A DNA stretch of 47,321 nt, taken from IMG/VR virus record IMGVR_UViG_3300042923_000887, positions 1-47,321 of that record. One strand, given 5' to 3'. Made by a program: the position numbers and the translations under genes. Source of the stretch: a virus. This document shows, piece by piece, positions 1 to 6,523 of the stretch; positions within the stretch are counted from its first letter, which is position 1, and each line of letters opens with the position of its first letter. The notes beneath the pieces are model-generated. The model made no database searches. It was not told the DNA's origin and saw nothing but the letters and a program-made list of their open reading frames with translations.

Positions 1-100
1 TCTGGAGCGATAAAAAGTATAATTGCTTGGTTAATATTCATAGTATGGATCAGGGTTTACTGTAAAATATATTTATAATAGTTAAGATGTGAATGAATTT

Positions 101-134
101 AATGCCGCTGGCCGTTTGGCTGGCGGCATTTTAT
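101..134 (+). terminator. Rho-independent terminator-like hairpin at the left edge
   Basis: An inverted repeat has arms at 101-113 and 118-130, pairing over 13 positions with two imperfect pairs, and is followed by TTTTAT on the plus strand. It would end a plus-strand transcript arriving from left of the window. It also lies immediately after the stop of the minus-strand gene at 131-589, but on that strand no U-run follows, so its role there is less clear. Confidence 0.55.
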
Positions 135-589
135 AACTCTTCCATCTCGAACCCAATAAACGGTAATTTGAGTTGCTGACTTAACTGCTGTTTCTGCTTC
201 TCTATTGCAGCAGGAGAAAGTTTTGTATCGGTATAGCTATCAATAACTTCTATAGTTTGCGGCTTAGCTACGTAGCCAAAGGCAAATGCGTATTTAAATT
301 TAGATCCGGTTTTATGAAAGACTTCATCGTAGTCAATATTGCTAGGCTCTTTTCGTTCGCGCACTTCGTCGAGGTCAATAACGTTATCTACTGAGTATTC
401 TTTCCGCAAACGGTTAAGTTCTGTTTCAACTTCGATATAGCCCCCGTCAGATACCTTTAGAGATTCAATATACACGCTGCACTCTTGATCATCTTCGGTG
501 CGGATGGTAATTAAGCCATAATTATTAAGCGGGGCCCGCGTGATTGTTGCTGGCATAATTTCGCCTAAAGCGTTTTTCCATTTAATCAT
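131..589 (-). CDS. Hypothetical protein, 152 aa
   Basis: I do not recognise this protein. It is soluble and charged, with no membrane segment or signal peptide. The C-terminal third is rich in Lys, Gln and Glu and ends in an acidic tail (GFEMEEL). I chose the ATG at 589 (MIKWKN) because GGAAGGAC lies just upstream; a TTG at 637 would add 16 residues. It reads in the same direction as the recombinase but is separated from it by about 190 bases of AT-rich DNA. Whether it belongs to the prophage or is a host gene beside the left attachment site cannot be decided here. Confidence 0.7.
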   Translation of the reverse strand: MIKWKNALGEIMPATITRAPLNNYGLITIRTEDDQECSVYIESLKVSDGGYIEVETELNRLRKEYSVDNVIDLDEVRERKEPSNIDYDEVFHKTGSKFKYAFAFGYVAKPQTIEVIDSYTDTKLSPAAIEKQKQQLSQQLKLPFIGFEMEEL

Positions 590-740
590 ATATTGTCCTT
601 CCTTTTCGCTATCTTGTGTATTTATTCTGCTTGGCAATATTTAGTCCTGCTCGATATGCTGCTTTCTTTGTTTTAAAGATTATGTTATTACATAGTGTAT
701 TATATATTGGAAGCTAAAAAATAACATTCGTTTATTAGTA

Positions 741-775
741 AGATATACATATATCATACTTGCAAATGTATATAT
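741..775. other. AT-rich imperfect inverted repeat just 3' of the recombinase; attachment-site candidate
   Basis: Arms at about 741-750 (AGATATACAT) and 766-775 (ATGTATATAT) pair at 9 of 10 positions across a 15-base spacer. It lies within the AT-rich stretch 640-780 and ends just before the recombinase stop codon at 780. Attachment sites of large serine recombinases often lie next to the gene and have imperfect dyad symmetry. A simple AT-rich terminator or promoter region is an equal alternative, because the right junction is not in the window for comparison. Confidence 0.25.
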
Positions 776-779
776 ATTT

Positions 780-2240
780 TCAATTAAATCCGAACCAAAT
801 AGAACCATCGGGATTGCGCTTTGAGATGATCTTTAATCCGGTAGACAGCACAGCTTGCCGGCGCTGCTCGAAGGTTGTCGCCGCAAGTATTTGGCCGACA
901 TCAATGTCGGGCTTTTTTGTTTGCGCTGCATTATGAAGAGAAGCAGTGGTAGCGTTGATATCGTTTATTTCTCTTGCCAGATCCTTTAACTTACTTTGGC
1001 TTGCGGCTTCATCCAGTAGTCCGTCTGTAAACCATTGCAGGATAGTTGCCCGCTGCTGTTCGGCCTTCTTGCGCTTTACGGAGAGATCAACGATCTCGGC
1101 GGCGTAATCTCTTATGTCCGTCTCTTGCATATAGTCAGCAATAGTAGCTTGCCCGCTGGCAATATTCTCAAATGCCGACCAGACAGCATAATCCAACGTG
1201 TCGGATGGAATGCGGGTACGGTTGGTGCACTCCTTTCCCATTGTGCGATAGTCGGAGTTAACGACAGCTATGCATTGATAATAATAATAATGCACTGTAG
1301 GCTTTTTTTTACGATAACCTGGCATATGCCGGGAGATCATTCGCCGGCCGCAATGGGCGCAATACACAATACCCTGCAGTAAATACTCGTGCTGAGTATT
1401 TCGCTTTGCCGTGACTCTGTTGGCGGCTAATTGGCGCTGAGCCTCGTCAAATTCTTCTCTAGTAAAAATCGCTGGGATCTTGATCAAGACTTGTTCCTCT
1501 TTTGGGTTGTCCATGACATCACGAGTCCGCTGTCCGGTCTTTTTGGTCTTTTGCTGGAATTGCCAATAATCTCCCGTGTACATTTCTTTGGTTAACCAAT
1601 TGTTTATTGTTTTTTGACACACAGAGACGCCGATGCTGTGCAACTCTTTTTGAATGCGATACGTGCCCATTTTGTCCTGAACCAATAATTTACGGGCATA
1701 TCGCATAATTGCCGCTTGTTTTTCATCAATAATAAACATACTATTGGCAGCATCCCATCCATATCCGAAGGGGCGGCTATTAAAAATTATCTTGCCAGCA
1801 TTAGCTTTTGAACGTTTCCCTCTAACAGTCCGTTCACGGATTTTATTTTTTTCGTACTCGGATATAGCGCCGCGCATAACAAAGAACAATCGCCCTTCGG
1901 GGCTGGCATCGAAGTCCCCGGTTACGAAATGAAGCGGTAGTTTGTGGGTTTTCTCAATTTCATCAGCTACCAGCAACTGTACGTTCAGTGAGCGGCTGAA
2001 TCGGTCAGGATCGTAAATCATTACGCCCTTGACGAGTTTGTTCTGCATATCGTCTCGAAGTTGATTAAGCGCTGGCCGGTCAAGAAACTCACCGCTGGCA
2101 CCTTCGTCTTCAACGTATTCACGGATATCATAGATACCCATAGCGTTTAATTTGTCCTGGCAGCTCCGCAATTGGTCAGGCAGTGAATAGCCTTTCTTTG
2201 CCTGGTCTTCTGTGCTGACACGACAGTAGATAGCATACAT
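780..2240 (-). CDS. int: Large serine recombinase (site-specific integrase)
   Basis: This 486-residue protein would catalyse phage integration between attP and attB through a Ser-linked DNA intermediate. The N-terminal resolvase domain (about residues 1-145) starts MYAIYCRVSTEDQ, with the catalytic Ser at residue 9. The central Recombinase domain follows, and a zinc beta-ribbon begins YCAHCGRRM and includes later Cys residues. The C-terminal part has the charged, probably coiled-coil segment typical of large serine integrases. The start at 2240 is preferred because TTAGGAGATAATGCC precedes it; an in-frame TTG at 2270 is the alternative. It is the outermost clear phage gene, marking the left end of the prophage. 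Family assignment is secure; the target site is unknown. Confidence 0.95.
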   Translation of the reverse strand: MYAIYCRVSTEDQAKKGYSLPDQLRSCQDKLNAMGIYDIREYVEDEGASGEFLDRPALNQLRDDMQNKLVKGVMIYDPDRFSRSLNVQLLVADEIEKTHKLPLHFVTGDFDASPEGRLFFVMRGAISEYEKNKIRERTVRGKRSKANAGKIIFNSRPFGYGWDAANSMFIIDEKQAAIMRYARKLLVQDKMGTYRIQKELHSIGVSVCQKTINNWLTKEMYTGDYWQFQQKTKKTGQRTRDVMDNPKEEQVLIKIPAIFTREEFDEAQRQLAANRVTAKRNTQHEYLLQGIVYCAHCGRRMISRHMPGYRKKKPTVHYYYYQCIAVVNSDYRTMGKECTNRTRIPSDTLDYAVWSAFENIASGQATIADYMQETDIRDYAAEIVDLSVKRKKAEQQRATILQWFTDGLLDEAASQSKLKDLAREINDINATTASLHNAAQTKKPDIDVGQILAATTFEQRRQAVLSTGLKIISKRNPDGSIWFGFN

Positions 2241-2260
2241 GGCATTATCTCCTAATTTTA

Positions 2261-2282
2261 CTGCCCTCAATTTTGAGGGCAG
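2261..2282. repeat. Perfect 10-bp-arm inverted repeat between the recombinase and ImmA genes
   Basis: CTGCCCTCAA at 2261-2270 is followed by TT and by its exact reverse complement at 2273-2282. It lies 20 bases upstream of the recombinase start and just after the stop of the ImmA gene at 2296. No U-run follows on the minus strand, so it may be an operator rather than a terminator. A close copy of 17 of 18 bases (4582-4599) occurs inside the rha gene. Confidence 0.6.
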
Positions 2283-2295
2283 TTTCTCAGTTTAT

Positions 2296-3444
2296 TCAAA
2301 AATTACCGGCTTTCCAGTCCTTCTGGGGAGGCGTTGGCGGGATTAATCCCGGGGGAGGCGGAGGTAATGTTGCAGCGACCTGGGCCTGAGCGGATTCTAT
2401 TTGCTTTTTCTCTTCTTCCCATGGCAACAGAAGGTTTTGATCGTAAAATGTAGTTCTTGCTCCGCATTTTATGCAATACCTGGCGTTACCATCAGATATT
2501 GTTTCGCAACATTCAACATGGGTGTTACCGTTCCAATCTTCGACTTCTTTACCAGCACATTTATTTACAATAGTTGTGCCACATATTTTACATATATCAT
2601 AATCATGATTTATTTCTTCATTTTGGCATCGAGGACAATATATTGCTTTGCCATACTGAGTTAATGCCCATCCTGGGTAAATCATTAATTTCACATCCTC
2701 TTCAAAGTCATATATCGAACTTTGTCCGTTTCCCCATTTAAAAGAGTCACTTCCGCATATAGGACAGTATTTGGCGTTTTTAGATACAAAATAATAATGA
2801 CATTTAGTGCAGTGTTTTTGATAAATGAAATTATGAAATAGAGCTAAAACTTTTTGCTCAAGCTTAGAGAAAAAATTACTGCCATTTCCATATCTTTCTA
2901 CTGCAGTAGCTTTATACTCTGCTGCTTTTAGAGATATGGCACATCGCTCACGGATACTATTCGGATCTTCACATCGGATACGCAAAAGTATGACTTCAGG
3001 AGCCAATACTTTAGATGCAAAATAGTTGGCTTCTTTATCAAGAATATCAAGATCATTATCATTAAGGCCGCCTCTGCAAAGTCTGGTTTGCTCAAAATCT
3101 TTGAAATGATTTAAATAGATATGTCCGATTTCATGCATTAGGGTAAAACGAATTCTTTCATAAGGGAAAACGGTATCATTGTATGCAATTTTATATTTCC
3201 CTGTATTTTCATCGTAAAGCGAGTAGCCGTCTATAGATCCGGACGCCTCACAAATATCTTGAACATCGCAGCTTAATTTATTTGCATGAAAGCTAAATGT
3301 TCGCACAGAACATTGTAAATCTTGAATTATTTGAAATATAGCTTCTGTTGTTATTGGTAGATCTGATAGTTTATATTCCAGAAGAAAAGATAATGCTTTG
3401 TTAGTTGTATTTGAATAACGTGGTTTTGACGGAAAAACTGGCAT
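2296..3444 (-). CDS. immA: ImmA/IrrE-type metallopeptidase with C-terminal zinc ribbons
   Basis: This 382-residue protein probably cleaves or inactivates the neighbouring CI-like repressor, allowing induction. The zinc peptidase motif HEIGH is at residues 104-108, within a region starting RIRFTLMHEIGH, as in ImmA/IrrE (DUF955) proteins. Beyond residue about 200 there are three Cys-rich zinc-ribbon-like segments (CTKCHYY...CPICG; CPRCQ...CKICG; CCETI...CIKCG), followed by a proline-rich tail. This is much longer than a plain ImmA of about 130-180 residues. It lies directly downstream of the repressor gene with a 6-base gap, which is the standard ImmR-ImmA arrangement. The peptidase class is seen in the motif; the repressor target is inferred from context. 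Confidence 0.85.
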   Translation of the reverse strand: MPVFPSKPRYSNTTNKALSFLLEYKLSDLPITTEAIFQIIQDLQCSVRTFSFHANKLSCDVQDICEASGSIDGYSLYDENTGKYKIAYNDTVFPYERIRFTLMHEIGHIYLNHFKDFEQTRLCRGGLNDNDLDILDKEANYFASKVLAPEVILLRIRCEDPNSIRERCAISLKAAEYKATAVERYGNGSNFFSKLEQKVLALFHNFIYQKHCTKCHYYFVSKNAKYCPICGSDSFKWGNGQSSIYDFEEDVKLMIYPGWALTQYGKAIYCPRCQNEEINHDYDICKICGTTIVNKCAGKEVEDWNGNTHVECCETISDGNARYCIKCGARTTFYDQNLLLPWEEEKKQIESAQAQVAATLPPPPPGLIPPTPPQKDWKAGNF

Positions 3445-3450
3445 CAGGAA

Positions 3451-3801
3451 TTAATCCTCTTCTAACATTGATTTAATGAGTTTTTTTAGCAAGGCTTGTT
3501 TTTCTGGGTTTTTATCAAGACTTCTTCTGGCTAATGCTCTAACCTGGGGATCGTCGAGGACGGGGATCGAATTGTCGTGCAGGTTTTCATTGGGAATGTA
3601 ATCCTTTGAGTCGGATATTAATGCCTCAGAAAATATGCCTAATGCTGAGGCCAGTATATTTAAATTTTCAAGGCTCGGATTCCGCCTTCCGTTTTCAATA
3701 TCAGAAATAAAAGAAATTGAAAGCTTTGTGATCTCTGATAATTGTTTTAACGTTAAGCCATTATCTGTTCTTAGCTGTTTTATTTTTACGCCGATTTTCA
3801 T
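3451..3801 (-). CDS. CI-like XRE-family phage repressor
   Basis: This is a 116-residue DNA-binding protein with an N-terminal Cro/C1-type helix-turn-helix at about residues 5-60 (KIKQLRTDNGLTLKQLSEIT, SISFISDIENGRRNPSLENL). The C-terminal half is short and charged, as in ImmR-type repressors cleaved by ImmA. It is transcribed divergently from the Cro-like gene at 4039, with operator-like dyads between them, and would hold the lysogenic state. The ATG at 3801 has a GGCGAGGCG sequence upstream; an ATG at 3822 would add 7 residues. The TTTACGC motif also occurs inside its own 5' end at 3785-3791. Confidence 0.88.
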   Translation of the reverse strand: MKIGVKIKQLRTDNGLTLKQLSEITKLSISFISDIENGRRNPSLENLNILASALGIFSEALISDSKDYIPNENLHDNSIPVLDDPQVRALARRSLDKNPEKQALLKKLIKSMLEED

Positions 3802-3833
3802 AATTATCGCCTCGCCTTGCATTGTTTAGATAT

Positions 3834-3862
3834 AGTATAAACATTTACGCCGTGAGTGTAAA
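3834..3862 (-). promoter_or_regulatory. Promoter for the CI-like repressor gene
   Basis: Read on the minus strand, TTTACA (3862-3857) and TATACT (3839-3834) are separated by exactly 17 bases, about 30 bases upstream of the repressor start. The -35 element lies inside the dyad at 3841-3865, so a repressor bound there would control its own synthesis. Confidence 0.7.
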
Positions 3863-3865
3863 TGT
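3841..3865. promoter_or_regulatory. Operator-like dyad O1
   Basis: ACATTTAC at 3841-3848 and its exact reverse complement GTAAATGT at 3858-3865 form a dyad with a 9-base centre. It overlaps the -35 element of the repressor promoter. Related half-sites occur at 3875-3881 (GCGTAAA) and 3942-3948 (TCGTAAA). Confidence 0.65.
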
Positions 3866-3972
3866 TCTCTTATAGCGTAAAACGAAGAAAACAAACGAAA
3901 TAATGAGGTTATAACTTTCATTCTCTTTATTTCGCTTATTATCGTAAAATATGGCAAAATTTACAGCTTTTC

Positions 3973-4014
3973 TTTACGCTTTACGAGTAATATAATTTAC
4001 TCATAAAGCGTAAA
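3973..4014. promoter_or_regulatory. Operator-like long dyad O2 enclosing a TATAAT box
   Basis: Two 18-base arms (3973-3990 and 3997-4014) match as inverted copies at 17 of 18 positions. Each carries the TTTACGC/GCGTAAA core plus a second TTTACG- or TTTACT-like core. The 6-base centre, 3991-3996, reads TATAAT and is a likely -10 box for the rightward Cro-like gene. No good -35 is visible 16-18 bases upstream. Binding here would block the lytic promoter directly. Confidence 0.65.
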
Positions 4015-4038
4015 TATAACGAGAAAGGTGGTGATAAA

Positions 4039-4251
4039 ATGCAAAAAAAACTTTCGGAAATAATCAGAGCAAAAAGAGAAGAAATAGGATTGTCGCAAAC
4101 AGAATTGGCTGTCCGTGTGCATCGAAGCCCTCAGCTTATCTGTGATATTGAAGCTGGCAGAAAGAACCCAAGCATCAATACATTGATACCTATCGCACAA
4201 GAACTCTCTCTTTCTCTTGATGATATTTTTTTAACCCAAAAATACGCATAA
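4039..4251 (+). CDS. Cro-like XRE-family regulator
   Basis: This 70-residue protein is almost entirely a Cro/C1-type helix-turn-helix domain (KLSEIIRAKREEIGLSQTEL, then RSPQLICDIEAGRKNPSINTL). The ATG at 4039 follows GAAAGGTGGTGAT. It is the first rightward gene of the switch, diverging from the repressor at 3451-3801, so it probably represses the leftward promoter and commits the phage to lytic growth. Which of the two small regulators is functionally CI or Cro is inferred from strand and from its neighbour ImmA. Confidence 0.85.
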   Translation: MQKKLSEIIRAKREEIGLSQTELAVRVHRSPQLICDIEAGRKNPSINTLIPIAQELSLSLDDIFLTQKYA

Positions 4252-4252
4252 A

Positions 4253-4280
4253 GAGTAAAAATACTCATTCGTTGCGTAAA
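4253..4280. promoter_or_regulatory. Operator-like dyad O3 after the Cro-like gene
   Basis: GAGTA at 4253-4257 and TACTC at 4262-4266 form a dyad, followed by GCGTAAA at 4274-4280. The same order of elements (GAGTAA, TACTCAT, GCGTAAA) is found in O2 with slightly different spacing. It begins two bases after the Cro-like stop codon, so the switch proteins may also control the downstream rha gene. Confidence 0.5.
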
Positions 4281-4368
4281 ATCAAGTGGAATACTGCCAA
4301 ACAAATACCAGTCGTTGGGCGTCCCTATAATGGTAGAAACAGCAAGAAAGAACTAGTGGATATTGGGC

Positions 4369-4389
4369 AGGTGTCCAACTTGGACACCT
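4369..4389. promoter_or_regulatory. Perfect 21-bp palindrome upstream of rha
   Basis: AGGTGTCCAA (4369-4378), a single central C (4379) and TTGGACACCT (4380-4389) form a perfect dyad with 10-base arms. It lies 32 bases before the preferred rha start at 4422, a typical place for an operator. It is unlike the TTTACGC operators, so it probably binds a different protein. As RNA the one-base loop makes a simple hairpin unlikely, which favours a protein-binding site. Confidence 0.6.
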
Positions 4390-4421
4390 CAACCGGCGCA
4401 GTAAGAAAGAGAGGTAAAAAG

Positions 4422-5126
4422 ATGAACAAAGGCCATGAACGATATCTCCAACAAATCCGTTCCAGCCTGTTAGGAGTGACATCCATAGACGGAATACCAA
4501 TGGTAAGTAGCCGTGATGTGGCAGACATATTCGAAAAGCGGCATGACAATGTATTGAGGGATATTCAGAATCTCATAAACACTGCCCTCAATTCTGAGGA
4601 GAGCTCAAAAACATTCATGCAGTCGAATTTTCGGCAGTCAAGCTACAAGGATTCGAGCGGGAAGAGAAATTCAGAGTTCCTTATGACAAAAGACGGCTTC
4701 GCTCTTATAACAATGGGATTCACCGGAATCAAAGCCATGAAGTTCAAAATTTCTTACATAAACAGGTTTAATGAGATGGAGCGTTTCATCTACTCCCGTA
4801 ACCTCGCCAGGCTTGAATACCCGGAACTTACGGATATGATTAAGCTCATGCACGACGAACCGAAATTCTACCACTTTAGCAACGAAGCCGACATGATTAA
4901 CAAAATTGTCCTTGGCATGACCGCAAAGCAATTCCGCGAGAAACATAATTTATCGAAGGATGATCCTATTCGTGACCACATGACACCGCGCCAGGCTGAC
5001 ATGATTCAGCGATTGCAAAAGGTTGATGTTGGTCTAGTCGTAGCGGTGCCGGACTTTCAGCAACGGAAGACAGCACTTCAAGCCTATTTTGAAAAATTAC
5101 AGTATACCGCGAAATTAACCGCCTAA
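4422..5126 (+). CDS. rha: Rha family phage regulatory protein
   Basis: This 234-residue protein has an N-terminal Rha domain, about residues 20-115: VSSRDVADIFEKRHDNVLRD near the start and FLMTKDGFALITMGFTG further on are hallmarks of the pRha family. Rha proteins are phage-encoded DNA-binding regulators; phi-80 Rha interferes with growth in hosts lacking IHF. The rest is helical and charged, with no recognised domain. The ATG at 4422 has GAGAGGTAAAAAG before it; an in-frame TTG at 4272 lies inside operator O3 and would force translation through two operator-like sites, so I rejected it. An internal stretch (4582-4599) nearly repeats the palindrome at 2261-2282. Confidence 0.85.
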   Translation: MNKGHERYLQQIRSSLLGVTSIDGIPMVSSRDVADIFEKRHDNVLRDIQNLINTALNSEESSKTFMQSNFRQSSYKDSSGKRNSEFLMTKDGFALITMGFTGIKAMKFKISYINRFNEMERFIYSRNLARLEYPELTDMIKLMHDEPKFYHFSNEADMINKIVLGMTAKQFREKHNLSKDDPIRDHMTPRQADMIQRLQKVDVGLVVAVPDFQQRKTALQAYFEKLQYTAKLTA

Positions 5127-5172
5127 GTCAGAACTACATCGTATCCGCATATATTGCACTGAGGTGGTTGAT

Positions 5173-5331
5173 ATGGAATTCGTAATCAATGGCGTCAAAT
5201 GTATTTTTGGTGGTATCAAGGACGGCGATACGTTCCGGCCGCTAAATGAAGCTGAAAAAGATAAGATTGCTAAAGCCGTAGCCCAGTCAGTTTTAGGCCG
5301 TCCACGGCCTGAGTTTTCCGAGTCTCGTTAA
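5173..5331 (+). CDS. Small hypothetical protein, 52 aa
   Basis: The start MEFVINGVKCIFGG is preceded by GAGGTGGTTG. The protein has a short beta-strand-like N-terminus followed by an amphipathic helix (LNEAEKDKIAKAVAQSVL) and a basic tail. I recognise no family. It begins the run of small early genes after rha. Confidence 0.65.
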   Translation: MEFVINGVKCIFGGIKDGDTFRPLNEAEKDKIAKAVAQSVLGRPRPEFSESR

Positions 5332-5335
5332 TTTT

Positions 5336-5357
5336 GGCTCCTGAATTTTAAGGAGCC
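5336..5357 (+). terminator. Hairpin after the 52-aa gene
   Basis: GGCTCCT (5336-5342) and AGGAGCC (5351-5357) pair perfectly across an 8-base loop, starting four bases after the stop codon. No U-run follows, so this is at best a weak terminator or an RNA processing and stability element. Confidence 0.3.
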
Positions 5358-5398
5358 GTCCTGATAATGGACAGGCCACAGGAAAGGAGGTGACACCC

Positions 5399-5551
5399 AT
5401 GACCAGCAAAAAACAGCGCCAGTCATCCCGGCGGCGCAACGTCAGCCCTAACTACCGCGCGATGATGCGCACCAATACCAAGGTAATGCCGCCTGCCGTA
5501 CTGCAGGACATGCTCGGCCTGAGCGGCCGCAGAAAAATGATGGCGAGGTGA
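5399..5551 (+). CDS. Small basic hypothetical protein, 50 aa
   Basis: A near-ideal ribosome binding site, GGAAAGGAGGTGACACCC, precedes the ATG. The protein is strongly basic (MTSKKQRQSSRRRNVSPNY and a final RRKMMAR) and could bind nucleic acid. No family is recognised. Its end is 6 bases before the GTG start of the next gene. Confidence 0.65.
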   Translation: MTSKKQRQSSRRRNVSPNYRAMMRTNTKVMPPAVLQDMLGLSGRRKMMAR

Positions 5552-5557
5552 AATGCA

Positions 5558-5767
5558 GTGCGAGAGTTAGCCGTTACACTCACTTTTTATGATGAGGAAA
5601 TTGATTTGCTGCAGGCTAGTGCTGACGAAATGACGGCCTGGAGCGCTGCGCAAGTTCGCCCCAATACTTGGACGATTAAAATGATTGTCCGCGCCTATGC
5701 GTTGGTGAAAGCCAGGGATGAGGCAAAGCAGCGGGCAGAAAAAAGCGAGGTGATCCCATGCGAATAA
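5558..5767 (+). CDS. Hypothetical protein, 69 aa
   Basis: A GTG start follows GCGAGGTGAAATGCA. An ATG five bases upstream is in another frame and hits a stop at once, so GTG is the likely start. The protein has an acidic N-terminus and a helical, charged C-terminus (VKARDEAKQRAEKSE). It overlaps the next gene by 10 bases, suggesting translational coupling. No family is recognised. Confidence 0.65.
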   Translation: MRELAVTLTFYDEEIDLLQASADEMTAWSAAQVRPNTWTIKMIVRAYALVKARDEAKQRAEKSEVIPCE

Positions 5768-5943
5768 CAGCAGTCCCCCGAATCACGCCGCTGCTGCGGA
5801 TGTGCTACAACTGCCAACACGGCTGCAAGTCCCTGTCTCATCCGTCCTGCGCAACATGCCGCAAATATGCAAACTGGCAGGAGGTGTTGCGCGATGCCGT
5901 CAGCCGCAGCGGAAACAGCCCGCAAAATGGCCGTCCTGTATGA
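5758..5943 (+). CDS. Small Cys-rich (zinc-finger-like) protein, 61 aa
   Basis: The sequence CYNCQHGCKSLSHPSCATC contains five Cys residues, including two CxxC pairs, which suggests a small zinc-binding fold. The ATG at 5758 lies inside the end of the preceding gene, with GCGAGGTGATCCC upstream. It overlaps the next candidate gene (5894) by 50 bases in a different frame. Role unknown. Confidence 0.6.
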   Translation: MRITAVPRITPLLRMCYNCQHGCKSLSHPSCATCRKYANWQEVLRDAVSRSGNSPQNGRPV

Positions 5944-6094
5944 CCTGTTTTGCCGGCAGGCCAGCGATCCACAGCAGAAAATCTATTACGGTCGCAGATA
6001 CCGGTACTGGTCAGCCCGGGCAATCGTGCTGGAAAGGAGAGAACATGGATATCGTCATCGTTGTATCGGTTCTGGTACTGGCGTATCTGGTTAA
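5894..6094 (+). CDS. Small basic hypothetical protein, 66 aa, overlapping both neighbours
   Basis: The ATG at 5894 has a good site, CAGGAGGTGTTGCGCG. The middle of the product (MAVLYDLFCRQASDPQQ followed by a Tyr/Arg-rich stretch) looks like a real helical protein. The last 16 residues are read through the start of the next gene in another frame and look less natural. Overlaps of 50 bases on both sides make it less certain than its neighbours. Confidence 0.5.
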   Translation: MPSAAAETARKMAVLYDLFCRQASDPQQKIYYGRRYRYWSARAIVLERREHGYRHRCIGSGTGVSG

Positions 6095-6173
6095 TTGGTG
6101 CGTTGGACATAGGTCGGTCGATCTGATCAGGCTAGGGCACCTAGTCAGGGCAAATAAAAAACGCCGTGTTTAG
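6045..6173 (+). CDS. Small single-pass membrane protein, 42 aa
   Basis: The ATG at 6045 follows GGAAAGGAGAGAAC. Residues 3-19 (IVIVVSVLVLAYLVNWC) form a hydrophobic membrane segment and the tail is basic (RANKKRRV), so the C-terminus is probably cytoplasmic. Function unknown. The reading frame was chosen by the ribosome binding site and by the membrane segment. Confidence 0.6.
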   Translation: MDIVIVVSVLVLAYLVNWCVGHRSVDLIRLGHLVRANKKRRV

Positions 6174-6194
6174 CGGCAGAAAGGTGCGTTAACT

Positions 6195-6419
6195 ATGGGT
6201 TTTGTACCTGGATTTACCTGGCGTGATGGTTATGAATTCGCAGCGGACACTGACTTGTCGCAACGCTCAGTCGAGAAATGGGTCAACCTTATCGACGGAG
6301 CCAAAGTCCTAGCACTGGGAACCGGTAATGGATTCTTTGCCGGTGTTGCGGACCATATCTGGATCATGCTGCAAAACGTAGTTATCTGTGAGTCAGAGCA
6401 AGAAAAAAGCCGCCCATAG
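6195..6419 (+). CDS. Hypothetical protein, 74 aa
   Basis: The ATG follows GAAAGGTGCGTTAACT. The product is mixed and globular (MGFVPGFTWRDGYEFAAD...) with a moderately hydrophobic C-terminal half. No family is recognised. It ends about 100 bases before the next gene, in a stretch where I see only short, weak dyads. Confidence 0.6.
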   Translation: MGFVPGFTWRDGYEFAADTDLSQRSVEKWVNLIDGAKVLALGTGNGFFAGVADHIWIMLQNVVICESEQEKSRP

Positions 6420-6523
6420 AGAGCGGTTAATTAAAAAATACTCAACCAAATCATAACACAGTTTGTCCCGTATGTCTATTATCACCCGTTTTTATGCGGG
6501 GTATACACGAGGAGGCGAATTAA

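Noticed and set aside
4272-4421. Longer rha frame starting at TTG 4272
   Set aside because: It has no binding site and would be translated through operator O3 and the palindrome at 4369; ATG 4422 has GAGAGGTAAAAAG.
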